DNA of 64,000 bases from Dysosmobacter sp. Marseille-Q4140 (GCA_018228705.1 CP073694.1:868001-932000); one strand, 5' to 3'. Positions 47,721 through 56,207 are shown, numbered from the stretch's first letter. The notes: generated by a model not told the origin, from the letters alone. Numbers and translations: made by a program.

Positions 47721-48902
47721 TCACTCCGTCAGTGTCACGGCGCGGGTGTACCGCTTGCCGCTGTGCTGTTCAATCAGATGCTCGATCTCCAGCACCGTCA
47801 GGGCGGAAAGAACCCGGCGGATGGGAAGGTCGGTCAGCTCAACAAGATCGTCCACCAGCATGGGCTCCTCCGCCGGGAGGGCCCGCAGCAGGGCGATCTG
47901 GTCGTCGGTCAGGCTCAGGTCATTGCGGGAGAGGCTCACGGAGGGCGGCACCGGCTTTGCCTCCTCCTTCTGCCGGGCCTGATAGCCCAGCACCTGAGGC
48001 CGGTGCCGGGCCTCCTCCGGCCGCAGTTTGCCCGGAAACCGCTCCGCGTAAAAGTTCAGGATGTCCCGGGCGTCCGTCACGATCCCCCCGCCGTCCCGGA
48101 TCAGCTCATTGCAGCCCACACTGGTGGGCGCGTCGATGGGACCGGGAACGGCGAACACATCCCGGCCCTGCTCCGTGGCCGTGCCGGCTGTGATGAGGGC
48201 GCCGCTGCGCTCCGGGGCCTCCACCACCACGGTGCCTATACACAGCCCGGAGAGGATGCGATTGCGGACAGGAAAATGCCAGGCGGCGGGTTCCGCCCCC
48301 GGCGGATACTCGCTCAAAAGCACGCCCGCGGCAGCCACGTCCTCATAGAGGTATCGGCTCTCCGGCGGATAGGGCACATCCAGGCCGTTGCCCACCACCG
48401 CCGCGGTGACGCCGCCGGAGCGGAGGGCACCCCGGGTGGCCGCGGCGTCGATGCCCCGGGCCAGGCCCGTGACCACCACGGCGCCGCCCCGGGTCAATCC
48501 GTAGCCCAGCTTCTCCGCGCAGGCGATGCCGTAAGGCGTGCAGTCCCGGGTGCCGACCACCGCCAGCGCTGCCTCCTCGTCAAAGGACGGCAGGCGGCCC
48601 CGGACGTACAGCAGGCAGGGCGGGTCGTAGATGTTCTTCAGCCGGCCGGGATAGGCCGCGTCCTGGAGGGTCAGGATGCGGAGATCCAGCCGCTGGCACT
48701 CCGCCAGGATCCGGTCCGCGGCGGAGAGATCCTTGTTTTTCACCAGCGCCGCCTGCGCCCGGGTGATGCCCTCGGTCAGCAGCACCTCCTCCGGGTCCGC
48801 GTAGTACACGTCCTCGGGCGTTGGAAAATGGCGCAGCAGAGCCAGCCGGGTCTGGTTGGTCAGGCCCGGCAGCTCTGTCAGCCACAGCCAGTATTTCAGC
48901 AT
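47721..48902 (-). CDS. dprA: DNA processing protein DprA
   Basis: 393 aa. N-terminal HhH-like region, Rossmann-fold core (VVGTRDCTPYGIACAEKLGY; GLARGIDAAATRGAL; FPVRNRILSGLCIGTVVVEA; SGALITAGTATEQGRDVFAV) and a C-terminal winged helix (LPIRRVLSALTVLEIEHLIE). DprA loads RecA onto incoming single-stranded DNA in natural transformation. ATG at 48902 overlaps the RNA methyltransferase gene by seven bases. Com genes are not in the window. Confidence 0.95.
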   Translation of the reverse strand: MLKYWLWLTELPGLTNQTRLALLRHFPTPEDVYYADPEEVLLTEGITRAQAALVKNKDLSAADRILAECQRLDLRILTLQDAAYPGRLKNIYDPPCLLYVRGRLPSFDEEAALAVVGTRDCTPYGIACAEKLGYGLTRGGAVVVTGLARGIDAAATRGALRSGGVTAAVVGNGLDVPYPPESRYLYEDVAAAGVLLSEYPPGAEPAAWHFPVRNRILSGLCIGTVVVEAPERSGALITAGTATEQGRDVFAVPGPIDAPTSVGCNELIRDGGGIVTDARDILNFYAERFPGKLRPEEARHRPQVLGYQARQKEEAKPVPPSVSLSRNDLSLTDDQIALLRALPAEEPMLVDDLVELTDLPIRRVLSALTVLEIEHLIEQHSGKRYTRAVTLTE

Positions 48903-49672
48903 GGCGCACGCCTCCCGTCGTTCCTGGCGCCCTCCCACAACACCACGGCGGCGGCCACCGCCGCGTTGAGGGACTCGCAGGTGTCGTTCATGGGGATCTT
49001 GACGGTCCGGCCGCACAGGGCCAGGGCCTCCTTGGAGATCCCCCGCCCCTCACTGCCGATGACCACGGCGCAGTGGGCGAGGTCCGCATCCCGGACATCG
49101 GCGGTATCCTCCATGAGGGCGGTAGCGTACAATGGCAGCCCCGCGGCGCGCACCAGCTCCGCCGCCCGCTCCAGGGAGCAGGCATAGGCGGGGCGCCGGA
49201 ACTGGACCCCCATGCCTGCCCGTAAGGTCTTGGGGTTATAGAGGTCGGCGCACCCGGGCAGCAGCAGCACTGTCCAGCCAAAGGCGTCGGCGGTGCGGAG
49301 AATGGTACCCACATTGCCCGGATCCTGGACGCCGTCCAGCAGCAGATACCGGCCCGGCTCCAGCCGCTCCGGCGGGTCTGTGGAGGCCATGGCGCAGGAG
49401 AACACCACCCCCTGGGGCGTCTCCATGGGGCTGACGGAGCGCATGACGCTCTCCGTCACCTGGGAGGCCCGGGCGGCGGCAGGCAGGGACGGCAGGTCCG
49501 TCCCCTCGGTATACAGCACCGCCGTGACGGTCTGGCCCCACAGCAGCGCCTCCCGCAGCAGCTTGGGGCTGTCGCACAGGCACTCCCCGGTCCTCTCCCG
49601 GTAGGCCCGGGAGGAGGCCAGCTTGCGGAAGTGGGTACACAGGGGATTGGTCCGGCTGGTAATGGTCTCCAT
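48896..49672 (-). CDS. TrmH/SpoU family RNA 2'-O-methyltransferase
   Basis: 258 aa. N-terminal substrate-binding domain (HFRKLASSRAYRERTGECLC) and C-terminal SPOUT knot with the three family motifs: DGVQDPGNVGTILRTADAFG, VIGSEGRGIS and IPMNDTCESLNAAVAAAVVL. Methylates rRNA or tRNA ribose; the exact target (rRNA G2251-type or tRNA) is not clear. Overlaps dprA. ATG at 49672 is preceded by a ribosome site (AAGGAGCCGCT). Confidence 0.94.
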   Translation of the reverse strand: METITSRTNPLCTHFRKLASSRAYRERTGECLCDSPKLLREALLWGQTVTAVLYTEGTDLPSLPAAARASQVTESVMRSVSPMETPQGVVFSCAMASTDPPERLEPGRYLLLDGVQDPGNVGTILRTADAFGWTVLLLPGCADLYNPKTLRAGMGVQFRRPAYACSLERAAELVRAAGLPLYATALMEDTADVRDADLAHCAVVIGSEGRGISKEALALCGRTVKIPMNDTCESLNAAVAAAVVLWEGARNDGRRAPC

Positions 49673-49689
49673 AGCGGCTCCTTTTGATA

Positions 49690-49741
49690 ACCTCCCCCAC
49701 CGGAGGGAGGGGGTGCGTCCCCGGACCTTTTGGCCCGGGGA
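49690..49741 (-). terminator. GC-rich hairpins after the metG fragment
   Basis: Two inverted repeats: GTCCCCGG...CCGGGGAC (about 49717-49741) and CCTCCCCC...GGGGG (about 49690-49709). No T-run follows either on the minus strand, so the call is weak. Confidence 0.35.
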
Positions 49742-49751
49742 CGGAAATGGT

Positions 49752-50315
49752 TTAATAGAGCTTGGCGCCCGCGGGGATACGGTCGTCCACCATCAGGCAG
49801 TGGAGCTTCTCTGCGCCCTCCTCGTGGTGGATGGCGGAGATGATCATGCCGCAGGAGTCAATGCCCATCATCTTCCGGGGCGGCAGGTTCGTAATGGCGA
49901 TCAGTGTCTTGCCCACCAGCTCCTCGGGCTCATAGGTGTCGTGGATGCCGCTGAGGATCACCCGGTCGGTGCCGGAGCCGTCGTCCAGGACGAATTTCAG
50001 CAGCTTTTTGCTCTTGGGCACGGCCGTGCATTCCTTCACCTTCACTGCCCGGAAGTCGGACCGGCTGAAGGTCTCGAAATCCACGAAGTCGGCGAACAGC
50101 GGCTCGATCTCCACCTTGGAAAAATCGATAGCCGCCGGGGCCGCCTCCACCTTGGGGGCGCTGGCCTTGGGCGCGTCCGCCGCCTTCTCCTCTTTCTTCG
50201 CGCCCTCGGGCTTCATGGTGGGGAACAGAAAACCGGTGCTCTGTATCCCCCCGCAAGTTCCCATATCTTCAGCATTGCCCGGAAGCTGGGCCATAATGTT
50301 CTTATATTGTTTCAT
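49752..50315 (-). pseudogene. metG: C-terminal tRNA-binding domain fragment of methionyl-tRNA synthetase, next to element end
   Basis: 187 codons. Residues 80-187 form the OB-fold tRNA-binding domain at the C-terminus of dimeric MetRS (FSRSDFRAVKVKECTAVPKS; VLSGIH; LPPRKMMGIDSCGM-like segment; HCLMVDDRIPAGAKLY). Before it are a Lys/Ala-rich linker and FLFPTMKPEGAKK, which resembles the end of the MetRS body. The catalytic and anticodon domains are missing. The open frame starts about 25 bases from the element end at 50.34 kb, so this looks like the 3' part of metG cut by insertion; a free-standing tRNA-binding protein is the alternative. Confidence 0.7.
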
Positions 50316-50341
50316 AATATTCCATCGTCACTTCCTCAACT

Positions 50342-50362
50342 GGTGTAAAATCAGGTGTAAAT
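50342..50362. repeat. short direct repeats at the left end of the element, possible integrase arm sites
   Basis: GGTGTAAAAT and GGTGTAAATT occur 12 bases apart directly beside the stop of int, in an AT-rich strip between the metG fragment and int. Tn916-type integrases bind such direct repeats near the ends; the function here is inference and the core att site was not defined. Confidence 0.45.
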
Positions 50363-51633
50363 TAACTTACCCGGATCTTCCCCTCAAGATTAACGAAGCT
50401 GGCCACTTTTCTTTCCTTCGTAGCTTCATTGTAAATATTCATTGTTGTCGTGATATCCGCATGCCCCATGATTTCCTGAATAACCTTGAGATCTTTCTCG
50501 TTCTCGCAAAAGCGAGTGCAAAATGTATGCCTTAGGTTGTGGCATGAAAAATGCGGCAGGAGCTGCGGCGCTCGCTTTTCTTGCTTAGCACGTATCGTTT
50601 CCTCAGCATTGTAATCTCGGCATATTCGTTCAATAGCTCGATTGACGCAATGCGGACTAATTGCCTCACCATATCTGGATGAAAAAATGAATCCACTATA
50701 ACCATCAATCACAGTATCATTGAAGCCATCTTCCATTTGACGAAGTCGCTCCTGGAGAAGAGCACGCCGAACTTCCTCAAGCATCGGAATAATCCGGATT
50801 CCCGCACTTGTCTTAGGCGTTGTAACGTGGAAACCCATCTTCCCTGTTTTTTCACGTTTGCGATAAACCAGGTTATGATTTATGGAGATTATTCCCTCAG
50901 CAAAATCGCAATCTTGCCATCTTAACCCTACAACTTCGCCGATTCTACACCCGGTCCCGAGCAACACAGTAAAAATAGGTAGCCAGTGTTTGTAGGTCGG
51001 CGATGAAGAAACATAACTAATAAAAGCAGATTGTTGCGATTCTGTCAAGGCTTTTCTTTTCGGTTTTTCCCAGTTGTGGGTTCTTTTGATCTCGTTCATG
51101 ACACCATCAGTCGGATTCAATCGAATGATGCCATCCCGAACTGCAGTAGAGAAAACCGGATGAAGTATGGTATGGATGATTTCCATACTGTTAGGCTTAA
51201 AGCCTTTTTCATGAATCAGCGACAGGTAAAATCTCTTGATGTCACTATACTTGATATTGGCCAGCTTCATGTATCCGATTTCATCTCTGACATACTTATC
51301 ATACATGTACTTATAGTTTCCTCTGGTAGATTCCTTGATCTCAATCTTCTGGGCGATATACCGATCAAAGTGGCCGTTCAAAGTCGTTCGGTCCGCTTCA
51401 TGTGTATGTATTCCATCTTCGAGATCTCTGCGAATCCGTTTCTCCATTGAGCGCAGTGATTCGTTGCATCTTTTACCGGATGGGATCCGATCCGTATCTA
51501 CCAGTTTCCAACTATATACGCTTTTTCTCTCCCCCTTTTCATCATAATACCTGTACTCATACTTGCCATCGTTGCGTTGTAATTCCCCTTGTCTCAGGAG
51601 TCGTCCTTTATTATCGCGTCGTTTTTCGGACAC
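50362..51633 (-). CDS. int: tyrosine recombinase / integrase, Tn916 Int type
   Basis: 423 aa. N-terminal three-stranded arm-DNA-binding domain (RRDNKGRLLRQGELQRNDGK, then YEYRYYDEKGERK), SAM-like core-binding domain (residues 80-180), and the catalytic domain with Arg230 (GTGCRIGEVVGL), Lys274, His365-x-x-Arg368 (HNLRHTF), His391 (GHADI) and Tyr401. All catalytic residues are intact, so the element may be mobile. Start GTG at 51633 follows GGAAAGGAGTAACC. Markedly AT-richer than the host genes. Confidence 0.95.
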   Translation of the reverse strand: MSEKRRDNKGRLLRQGELQRNDGKYEYRYYDEKGERKSVYSWKLVDTDRIPSGKRCNESLRSMEKRIRRDLEDGIHTHEADRTTLNGHFDRYIAQKIEIKESTRGNYKYMYDKYVRDEIGYMKLANIKYSDIKRFYLSLIHEKGFKPNSMEIIHTILHPVFSTAVRDGIIRLNPTDGVMNEIKRTHNWEKPKRKALTESQQSAFISYVSSSPTYKHWLPIFTVLLGTGCRIGEVVGLRWQDCDFAEGIISINHNLVYRKREKTGKMGFHVTTPKTSAGIRIIPMLEEVRRALLQERLRQMEDGFNDTVIDGYSGFIFSSRYGEAISPHCVNRAIERICRDYNAEETIRAKQEKRAPQLLPHFSCHNLRHTFCTRFCENEKDLKVIQEIMGHADITTTMNIYNEATKERKVASFVNLEGKIRVS

Positions 51634-51671
51634 GGTTACTCCTTTCCAAGAGCCTCCTAATTACACATTTA

Positions 51672-51700
51672 ATTATAATACAGGAGCCTCTTTTTTTCAA
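51672..51700 (-). promoter_or_regulatory. promoter of int
   Basis: Minus strand TTGAAA (51695-51700), 17 bases, TATAAT (51672-51677), 38 bases upstream of the int start codon. Confidence 0.75.
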
Positions 51701-51740
51701 CCTGTGCGTCATTTGTACTGATATGAACGAAAAGTCAAAG

Positions 51741-51777
51741 GCCTGGACATAGTCTAAATCTATATCCAGGCCCTTTT
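51741..51777 (+). terminator. hairpin between xis and int
   Basis: 12-bp stem 51741-51752 / 51760-51771 (one G-U), 7-base loop, followed on plus by CCTTTTTT. On minus only CTTTGACTTTT follows. It could end plus-strand transcripts or partly separate xis from int. Confidence 0.6.
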
Positions 51778-51785
51778 TTCATGCC

Positions 51786-51986
51786 CTACACGGCATCTAC
51801 ATCTTCCAAATATTTCTCAAATTTTTTCCGCTTGATCAGCCTCTTCGTCCCGACCCAAATAACAAAGTCACAGTCAGGGTTACTGGTAATATCGCGCAGT
51901 TTATTTGTCCCAATCCCAAAATAGGCCGCCGCTTCATCAATCGTCAGATTGGCCTTTTCCCAAATGGGCACCTCTTTCTTTTCCAT
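51786..51986 (-). CDS. xis: excisionase, Tn916 Xis type
   Basis: 66 aa. Pattern PIWEKANLTIDEAAAYFGIG then TNKLRDI, with KRLIKRKKFEKYLEDVDAV, is the MerR-like winged helix of Tn916-type Xis proteins, which bend the ends and steer Int toward excision. ATG at 51986 follows GGAGGAGATGAATAA. Directly upstream of int on the same strand, the usual order. Length is normal. Confidence 0.92.
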   Translation of the reverse strand: MEKKEVPIWEKANLTIDEAAAYFGIGTNKLRDITSNPDCDFVIWVGTKRLIKRKKFEKYLEDVDAV

Positions 51987-52387
51987 TTATTCATCTCCTC
52001 CAAGGAAATGTTCAAAAGAAAGCAGCGGGCGGCGGCTGGCTGGGCCGCTCCGCGAGACTTACTCCCCGAGCTTCTGGCACTTCCCGCAACCTGCGACGGA
52101 ATAACTACCGCTCGGATCACGGCCAAAGCGACGTATCATGATCAACGAGTATGGGTCATGGCCACCAAGCCGCCACAGCTCGTCTGCACACAGCATCCGG
52201 CTCCCCCTTGTCCTCCCTTCCCTATGTGGGATCATGGCCTGGTCTGCCTGTGCGGCTCTCCATACACGCAACGTACCCGCTGCTGAATATGAGGCGCAGC
52301 ACGCCTGTTTGTCAAGGTGCAATAGGATGCCTTCCTGGAAGACCATTTCGTCTTCACCTCATTCCCCGTTTTCTGCCGGCAGTTTTG
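51987..52387. other. 400-base stretch of the element without a convincing gene
   Basis: Open frames here (for example 52059-52346 minus and 52138-52488 plus) have no recognisable motif, no good ribosome site and amino-acid mixes typical of chance frames. No iterons or clear tRNA-like fold was seen. Candidates are a partition site, a transfer or replication origin, or decayed DNA. Confidence 0.5.
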
Positions 52388-52430
52388 CCACAAAAGAACA
52401 GCCCCACGCCGCTGGAAGGCGCAGGGCTGT
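52388..52430 (-). terminator. terminator of the parM-parR operon
   Basis: Stem 52398-52404 plus 52407-52410 with 52418-52421 plus 52424-52430 (a CA/CA internal bulge), 7-base loop, then TTCTTTTG on the minus strand; 7 bases after the ParR-like stop. Confidence 0.85.
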
Positions 52431-52436
52431 CCCTAT

Positions 52437-52817
52437 TCACTGGTCAAATATTGTGAGATTGTCAAGCATGTCATCCAGATCCTGCTGATTGGGTCCAGTA
52501 GGAGCCGTTTGCCCTCCGTGCTGTTCCTGTAGGATCTGCAACTTCATGCTGTCCTTGAGCCTTTCCATCGAGGCGTCGATCATGCGTTGGATCTGTGCAA
52601 GGATCTGCTCGTCCGTTTGCGTGGACTGGACGGCAATCACTATTTTTGTGTTCTCCGCCATCACTTCCGGATGATTTCCGATAAACTCCCAGACTGCCTG
52701 GACGATCAGATCGCTCTTGTGGTTCTTCAGCTTCTCAAGAAGGTCCCCAACAGCGATCTTCTCAGCGGTGTCCTTACCCCAGCTGAGAGAAAATCGGTAT
52801 TTGTCATCCCTGCGCAA
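52437..52817 (-). CDS. ParR-like partition adaptor candidate
   Basis: 126 aa. The N-terminus, RFSLSWGKDTAEKIAVGDLL then EKLKNHKSDLIVQAVWEFIG, looks like a ribbon-helix-helix DNA-binding domain of the type found in ParR and in small plasmid partition proteins. The C-terminal half is helical with a Gln/Asp-rich end (DDMLDNLTIFDQ) that could be the actin-contacting tail. It overlaps the ParM-like gene by 14 bases. The assignment rests mainly on size, position behind the actin gene and this fold; the family is not certain. Confidence 0.6.
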   Translation of the reverse strand: MRRDDKYRFSLSWGKDTAEKIAVGDLLEKLKNHKSDLIVQAVWEFIGNHPEVMAENTKIVIAVQSTQTDEQILAQIQRMIDASMERLKDSMKLQILQEQHGGQTAPTGPNQQDLDDMLDNLTIFDQ

Positions 52818-53748
52818 AGAACTCCCCTCCGTAATTCTGCGGAGCCATCCGCCGCAGCTGAGCAGTGGCCAGCATCCCGTAGCCGATGGCGTTTGCCTTG
52901 GGATCCGTCACAAAGTCCGTATGCGCCACCAGGGGCGACTCTTCCACAAAGGACCTGAACAAAATCGAACCGCCCCCAATAAAGATGGCAGGGTTCGCAC
53001 GCAGATCGACCTGCAGCTCCCGCAGTTTGTCAAGAATATCGCAGGCATAACTGCGTACCTTTGCAAAAATAACGTCCCGCACTTCCTGCGGCAGGATGGT
53101 AGGACGGCCCTGGATGATGTCCGCAATGTGATCGTCATCAATCTTAATGTCGTACATGGCGCTCACCCGGCTGATGATGTCGTTGGACATGGGGATCACC
53201 CCCATCTCCAGGCTGCGGCAAAACTGCAGGTCCGGCGCCGCGTTGCGCAGGAGCATGACGTCCGTGGTGTAGCCGCCGATGTCAATGATAAAGGTGCGCG
53301 GAATCTCCTTCAGGCGCCCCGCCTGCGGCACCACAGCGGCGTAGGCCTGAGGATAGACGAACACATGCCGGATCAGCAGGCAGATCGGAGCACCGTTGTA
53401 AACGAAGTTTACCCTCCCCCGCTTAAAATAGTCCGCAAATCGCTGCCGCAGCGCGTAGTGCTCCGGCGGCAGGCCGACCGCCAGATCCGCCTCGACCATA
53501 GGGCTCGTATTTCCGCTCTTCTCCAGTTCCTTGGCGATGGCGAACAGCGTCAGGATCCAGTACCTCTCGTCCTTGGTCTTATCCCGCATATAGGAGATCC
53601 GCTGGCCGGACAGCGTCCAGAACTTACCATCGTATTCCAGCATCTCCGTATCTACAGGCGGCCGGATGGGATTGTCGATCAGCCCGGACGGAAATACAAA
53701 GTTGACCGTCTTCATGGCCGAATTGCCATGGTCAATGGGAAACAACAT
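52804..53748 (-). CDS. ParM-like actin ATPase (plasmid segregation)
   Basis: 314 aa actin-fold protein. Phosphate 1 motif FPIDHGNSAMKTV at the N-terminus, phosphate 2 motif FIIDIGGYTTDVMLLRN near residue 165 and adenosine motif AIFIGGGSILF near residue 265. Similar to the ParM/Alp group and not to MreB or FtsA. It probably polymerises to push element copies apart with the ParR-like protein. ATG at 53748 follows AAGGAGTGG. Promoter at 53781-53809. Confidence 0.85.
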   Translation of the reverse strand: MLFPIDHGNSAMKTVNFVFPSGLIDNPIRPPVDTEMLEYDGKFWTLSGQRISYMRDKTKDERYWILTLFAIAKELEKSGNTSPMVEADLAVGLPPEHYALRQRFADYFKRGRVNFVYNGAPICLLIRHVFVYPQAYAAVVPQAGRLKEIPRTFIIDIGGYTTDVMLLRNAAPDLQFCRSLEMGVIPMSNDIISRVSAMYDIKIDDDHIADIIQGRPTILPQEVRDVIFAKVRSYACDILDKLRELQVDLRANPAIFIGGGSILFRSFVEESPLVAHTDFVTDPKANAIGYGMLATAQLRRMAPQNYGGEFFAQG

Positions 53749-53780
53749 GAGGAACCACTCCTTATCTATCTTGGTACTTC

Positions 53781-53809
53781 ATTACACCGGGCAAAATGCG
53801 TTTTTGCAA
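53781..53809 (-). promoter_or_regulatory. promoter of the parM operon
   Basis: Minus strand TTGCAA (53804-53809), 17 bases, TGTAAT (53781-53786). Confidence 0.65.
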
Positions 53810-53817
53810 CAGAATGC

Positions 53818-53854
53818 GTAAAAACAGCGGGGCATTCTGCGAATGCCCCGCTGT
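53818..53854 (-). terminator. terminator after the primase-like gene
   Basis: 14-bp perfect stem 53824-53837 / 53841-53854 with a 3-base loop and TTTT on the minus strand, 7 bases past the gene stop. Confidence 0.85.
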
Positions 53855-53860
53855 CCTCTG

Positions 53861-54955
53861 CTACTCTGGCGCCTTGCCCTGATTCATGCAGAACTCCCAG
53901 ATGTAGTCGTCCAGACCATTGTGGTCCGGGAGCCATAGATAAGTACCGAATGTGATGTCCTGTTTCCCCAGTAGAGCCACCAGGTTTCGATATGCGTTTT
54001 CTACATGCCAGTTCTTCAGGTAGTCCATATCAAAGCAGGTCATGACATGGCGGACGCCAAGCGGGATCAGATCCCGAAGGGCCGCCTCCAGGTGCTGCAA
54101 TGAAGTCACACCAGGAATGGCAAGCATAGTCTGCCCTGTAAAGTAATTGACAATGTCAGCCTTCATGTATCCTTCAATGAGCAATATCCGCTCCCGCACC
54201 GGGCCAACCAGGTGGCACCAGTTCTCACCCATGGCGCCGTCCAACTCGTCTCTGCTGGAAAAGGTCAAAAACTTACCGCCCTTTTTCATCTTGTTGTCAA
54301 GGCGGATCTGAAAGCCTTGGATCTTCCCAAGGTAGGTCCCGGGAATTAGGATGCCCCTTCGCCATACGGCCATCGTCCACCGCCCATCTTCGTCCCGGTA
54401 GAACCCAGGGACACCGAACAGAGTGTAGCCCTCGTCCAGCAGGGATTGGGCCAGAGCGTGGAAGCCTACGACCGGCGTAGATTTATAGCCCAGACGCTCT
54501 ATGGCTTCATCGGTCAATCCGCGCCGGAGCAAATTCTCTCGGTGATCCGGCGCAAGAGTCAAACGGCTAAGAAGCGCCCGGTATACACGATCACGTTCTT
54601 CCAGCGGCGCAAGGCTTGCCTGGGGTTTCATCAGAGGAGGTTGCAGTTTCTTTCTGGATCCGCCACTCCCGGAAGGGATTGGCGAGCCTCCATGCAGTCT
54701 TGCCGTTATATCCTCCAGCACCTTATCCCGCGGGATGCCCATGTAGTAGGCATATAGATCGAAGACGCCGCCCTGGAATTGTCCGCACTTGGGACACCGA
54801 TACACATTCCGTTTGAGGTTGATATTCAAATGTTTTTCTCTTGTGCCCGGCCTGTCGCAAAGTGGGCATGGAATGTTATAGGCGCTTCTCCCATGCGGCG
54901 GCTGCGGGATGGGCAGCAGAGGAAGGATATCGGTCATTTGGTAGCGTAATTCCAT
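53861..54955 (-). CDS. primase-like protein: CHC2-type zinc finger plus TOPRIM domain
   Basis: 364 aa. N-terminal zinc ribbon CPLCDRPGTREKHLNINLKR followed by NVYRCPKCGQFQGGVFDLYA (as in DnaG-type CHC2 fingers), then a TOPRIM-like region (ERILLIEGYMKADIVNYF, then AIPGVTSLQHLE and a DMD-type motif MTCFDMDYLKNW). Probably an element-encoded primase acting in replication. ATG at 54955 follows AGAGAGGAGCG. A perfect hairpin (54971-54998) lies just before its ribosome site. Confidence 0.85.
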   Translation of the reverse strand: MELRYQMTDILPLLPIPQPPHGRSAYNIPCPLCDRPGTREKHLNINLKRNVYRCPKCGQFQGGVFDLYAYYMGIPRDKVLEDITARLHGGSPIPSGSGGSRKKLQPPLMKPQASLAPLEERDRVYRALLSRLTLAPDHRENLLRRGLTDEAIERLGYKSTPVVGFHALAQSLLDEGYTLFGVPGFYRDEDGRWTMAVWRRGILIPGTYLGKIQGFQIRLDNKMKKGGKFLTFSSRDELDGAMGENWCHLVGPVRERILLIEGYMKADIVNYFTGQTMLAIPGVTSLQHLEAALRDLIPLGVRHVMTCFDMDYLKNWHVENAYRNLVALLGKQDITFGTYLWLPDHNGLDDYIWEFCMNQGKAPE

Positions 54956-54970
54956 GGAACGCTCCTCTCT

Positions 54971-54998
54971 GGGGGCGGCCATTCAACTGGCCGCCCCC
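54971..54998 (-). promoter_or_regulatory. hairpin just upstream of the primase-like gene
   Basis: 11-bp perfect GC stem 54971-54981 / 54988-54998, 6-base loop, in the 51-base gap between two genes. No T-run; sits directly before the ribosome site, so it may mark RNA processing or tune translation. Confidence 0.45.
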
Positions 54999-55006
54999 AC
55001 ACTTTC

Positions 55007-55729
55007 TCAGGCGCTCTGCTCCACGGACTGCTCACAAATGAGCTTTGCAGCTGCCGAGACCTCCGGATCCCCGGTGAATTTGGTCGCCACCCACAGGATA
55101 GCACGGGGGTCCTCACGGAGAACCTGTCCCAGCGTTCTGCCCTTGTACTTGCTGATGGGACAGAGCGTGTTCATGGCCTTTTCCAGCGGATCCACCGGCT
55201 CTGCGGGGGACTGCGTTGCCACCGGAGCAGCCGCCGGCGGTATGTCAGCCGTCAGCGGAGCCTGGGGTTCGTCCTCCCCGCTCCAGATGATGCCGCCCAG
55301 CTCGTCCACAGCCGGCGAGTCGAAGGAATCACCGGCCGCGCTGAACTGAAGTCCAAAGCCGGCATTGCGAAGAGCGATCCCAATGGCGGCGGTCTGCGCC
55401 CATTCACGCGGAGATACCGTTGGTTTGTCGGCTTGGTAGCCGCGGGATGCGGTCGCCTCCGACAGGTACTGTTCGGGCGGGTTTGTGTAGCTGGGATAGA
55501 CCCTGGCCGTAGCCACAAAGCAGTCCTTGGCGGCGGTAACTGCAACAGACACGCGCCCCTCCGGATATTTGAGCCGGAACCACGCCAGCTGCGCCATCAC
55601 CGGAAGCCGGGATCGCTTCTCCTGGGTGTTGAGGTCGACATACTCCACTGCAAGCGGCGTCGGATCGAACCCTTCCACCGCATTGATCTTCTGGATGGCC
55701 GAAAGAGCGGCCTGCTTTCCATCGTTCAT
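55007..55729 (-). CDS. element protein, candidate single-strand annealing or SSB-like recombination protein
   Basis: 240 aa. N-terminal half (residues 1-130) has beta-strand-rich VSVAVTAAKDCFVATARVYP followed by YLSEATASRG and REWAQTAAIGIALRNAGFG, an arrangement that recalls phage annealases (Rad52/Erf-type) but is not a clear match. A Pro/Ala linker follows, then YKGRTLGQVLREDPRAILWV, similar to the DUF3820-type motif found in phage recombination proteins. With a YqaJ nuclease in the same cluster it might be its partner. ATG overlaps the upstream stop. Function uncertain. Confidence 0.6.
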   Translation of the reverse strand: MNDGKQAALSAIQKINAVEGFDPTPLAVEYVDLNTQEKRSRLPVMAQLAWFRLKYPEGRVSVAVTAAKDCFVATARVYPSYTNPPEQYLSEATASRGYQADKPTVSPREWAQTAAIGIALRNAGFGLQFSAAGDSFDSPAVDELGGIIWSGEDEPQAPLTADIPPAAAPVATQSPAEPVDPLEKAMNTLCPISKYKGRTLGQVLREDPRAILWVATKFTGDPEVSAAAKLICEQSVEQSA

Positions 55730-56196
55730 GACCTGTTCTCCTCCTTCTTATTCTTCAGGGGCACAAAGGTGTTCCGGTACTGCAGCCACGCAGGCAGCAG
55801 TGTCGTGATGACCCGGCCAATCTCCTTCTGATAAGCCTCAGGCTCCGCGGGCTGAAAGCCGGTAAACCGCTTCCGGTAATCCTGGATCACCCGCTCCAGA
55901 TTGACCTGAGCCGCATCCCGCTCTTTTTGCGTATCGGGGCCCCGGTTCGGGCCATAACGCCGCTCTCTGGCCAGGTTCTGAACGTAAGCATCCAGCATCA
56001 TGTAATGCCCCTGCAAGCAGGGCACTTCTCTGGTGATGGGCGCGCTGCGCAGGTACATCTGGCAGGTTTCCAGAACGCCGATTCGATACAAGATCTCACC
56101 GTAGAGCCACAGGTCAGCAGGGCTGATCGGCGGCTGGGCCATCCGCTGGAGCAGTTGCTGCCGGTACCCATAGTAGTTTTCAAGCACCGTAGCCAT
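55726..56196 (-). CDS. element protein of unknown function
   Basis: 156 aa, not recognised. Rich in Tyr, Arg and Gln; helical segments include MATVLENYYGYRQQLLQRMA, ADLWLYGEILYRIGVLETCQ and YQKEIGRVITTLLPAWLQYR. No signal peptide or transmembrane helix. ATG at 56196 follows AGGAGGATGAACA. It overlaps the next gene (ATGA) and starts 11 bases after the RecD2-type helicase gene, so it is part of the replication/recombination operon. Confidence 0.65.
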   Translation of the reverse strand: MATVLENYYGYRQQLLQRMAQPPISPADLWLYGEILYRIGVLETCQMYLRSAPITREVPCLQGHYMMLDAYVQNLARERRYGPNRGPDTQKERDAAQVNLERVIQDYRKRFTGFQPAEPEAYQKEIGRVITTLLPAWLQYRNTFVPLKNKKEENRS

Positions 56197-56207
56197 TGTT
56201 CATCCTC

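Noticed and set aside
52059..52346. 95-codon minus frame in the element gap
   Set aside because: No ribosome site, no recognised motif, unlikely composition.
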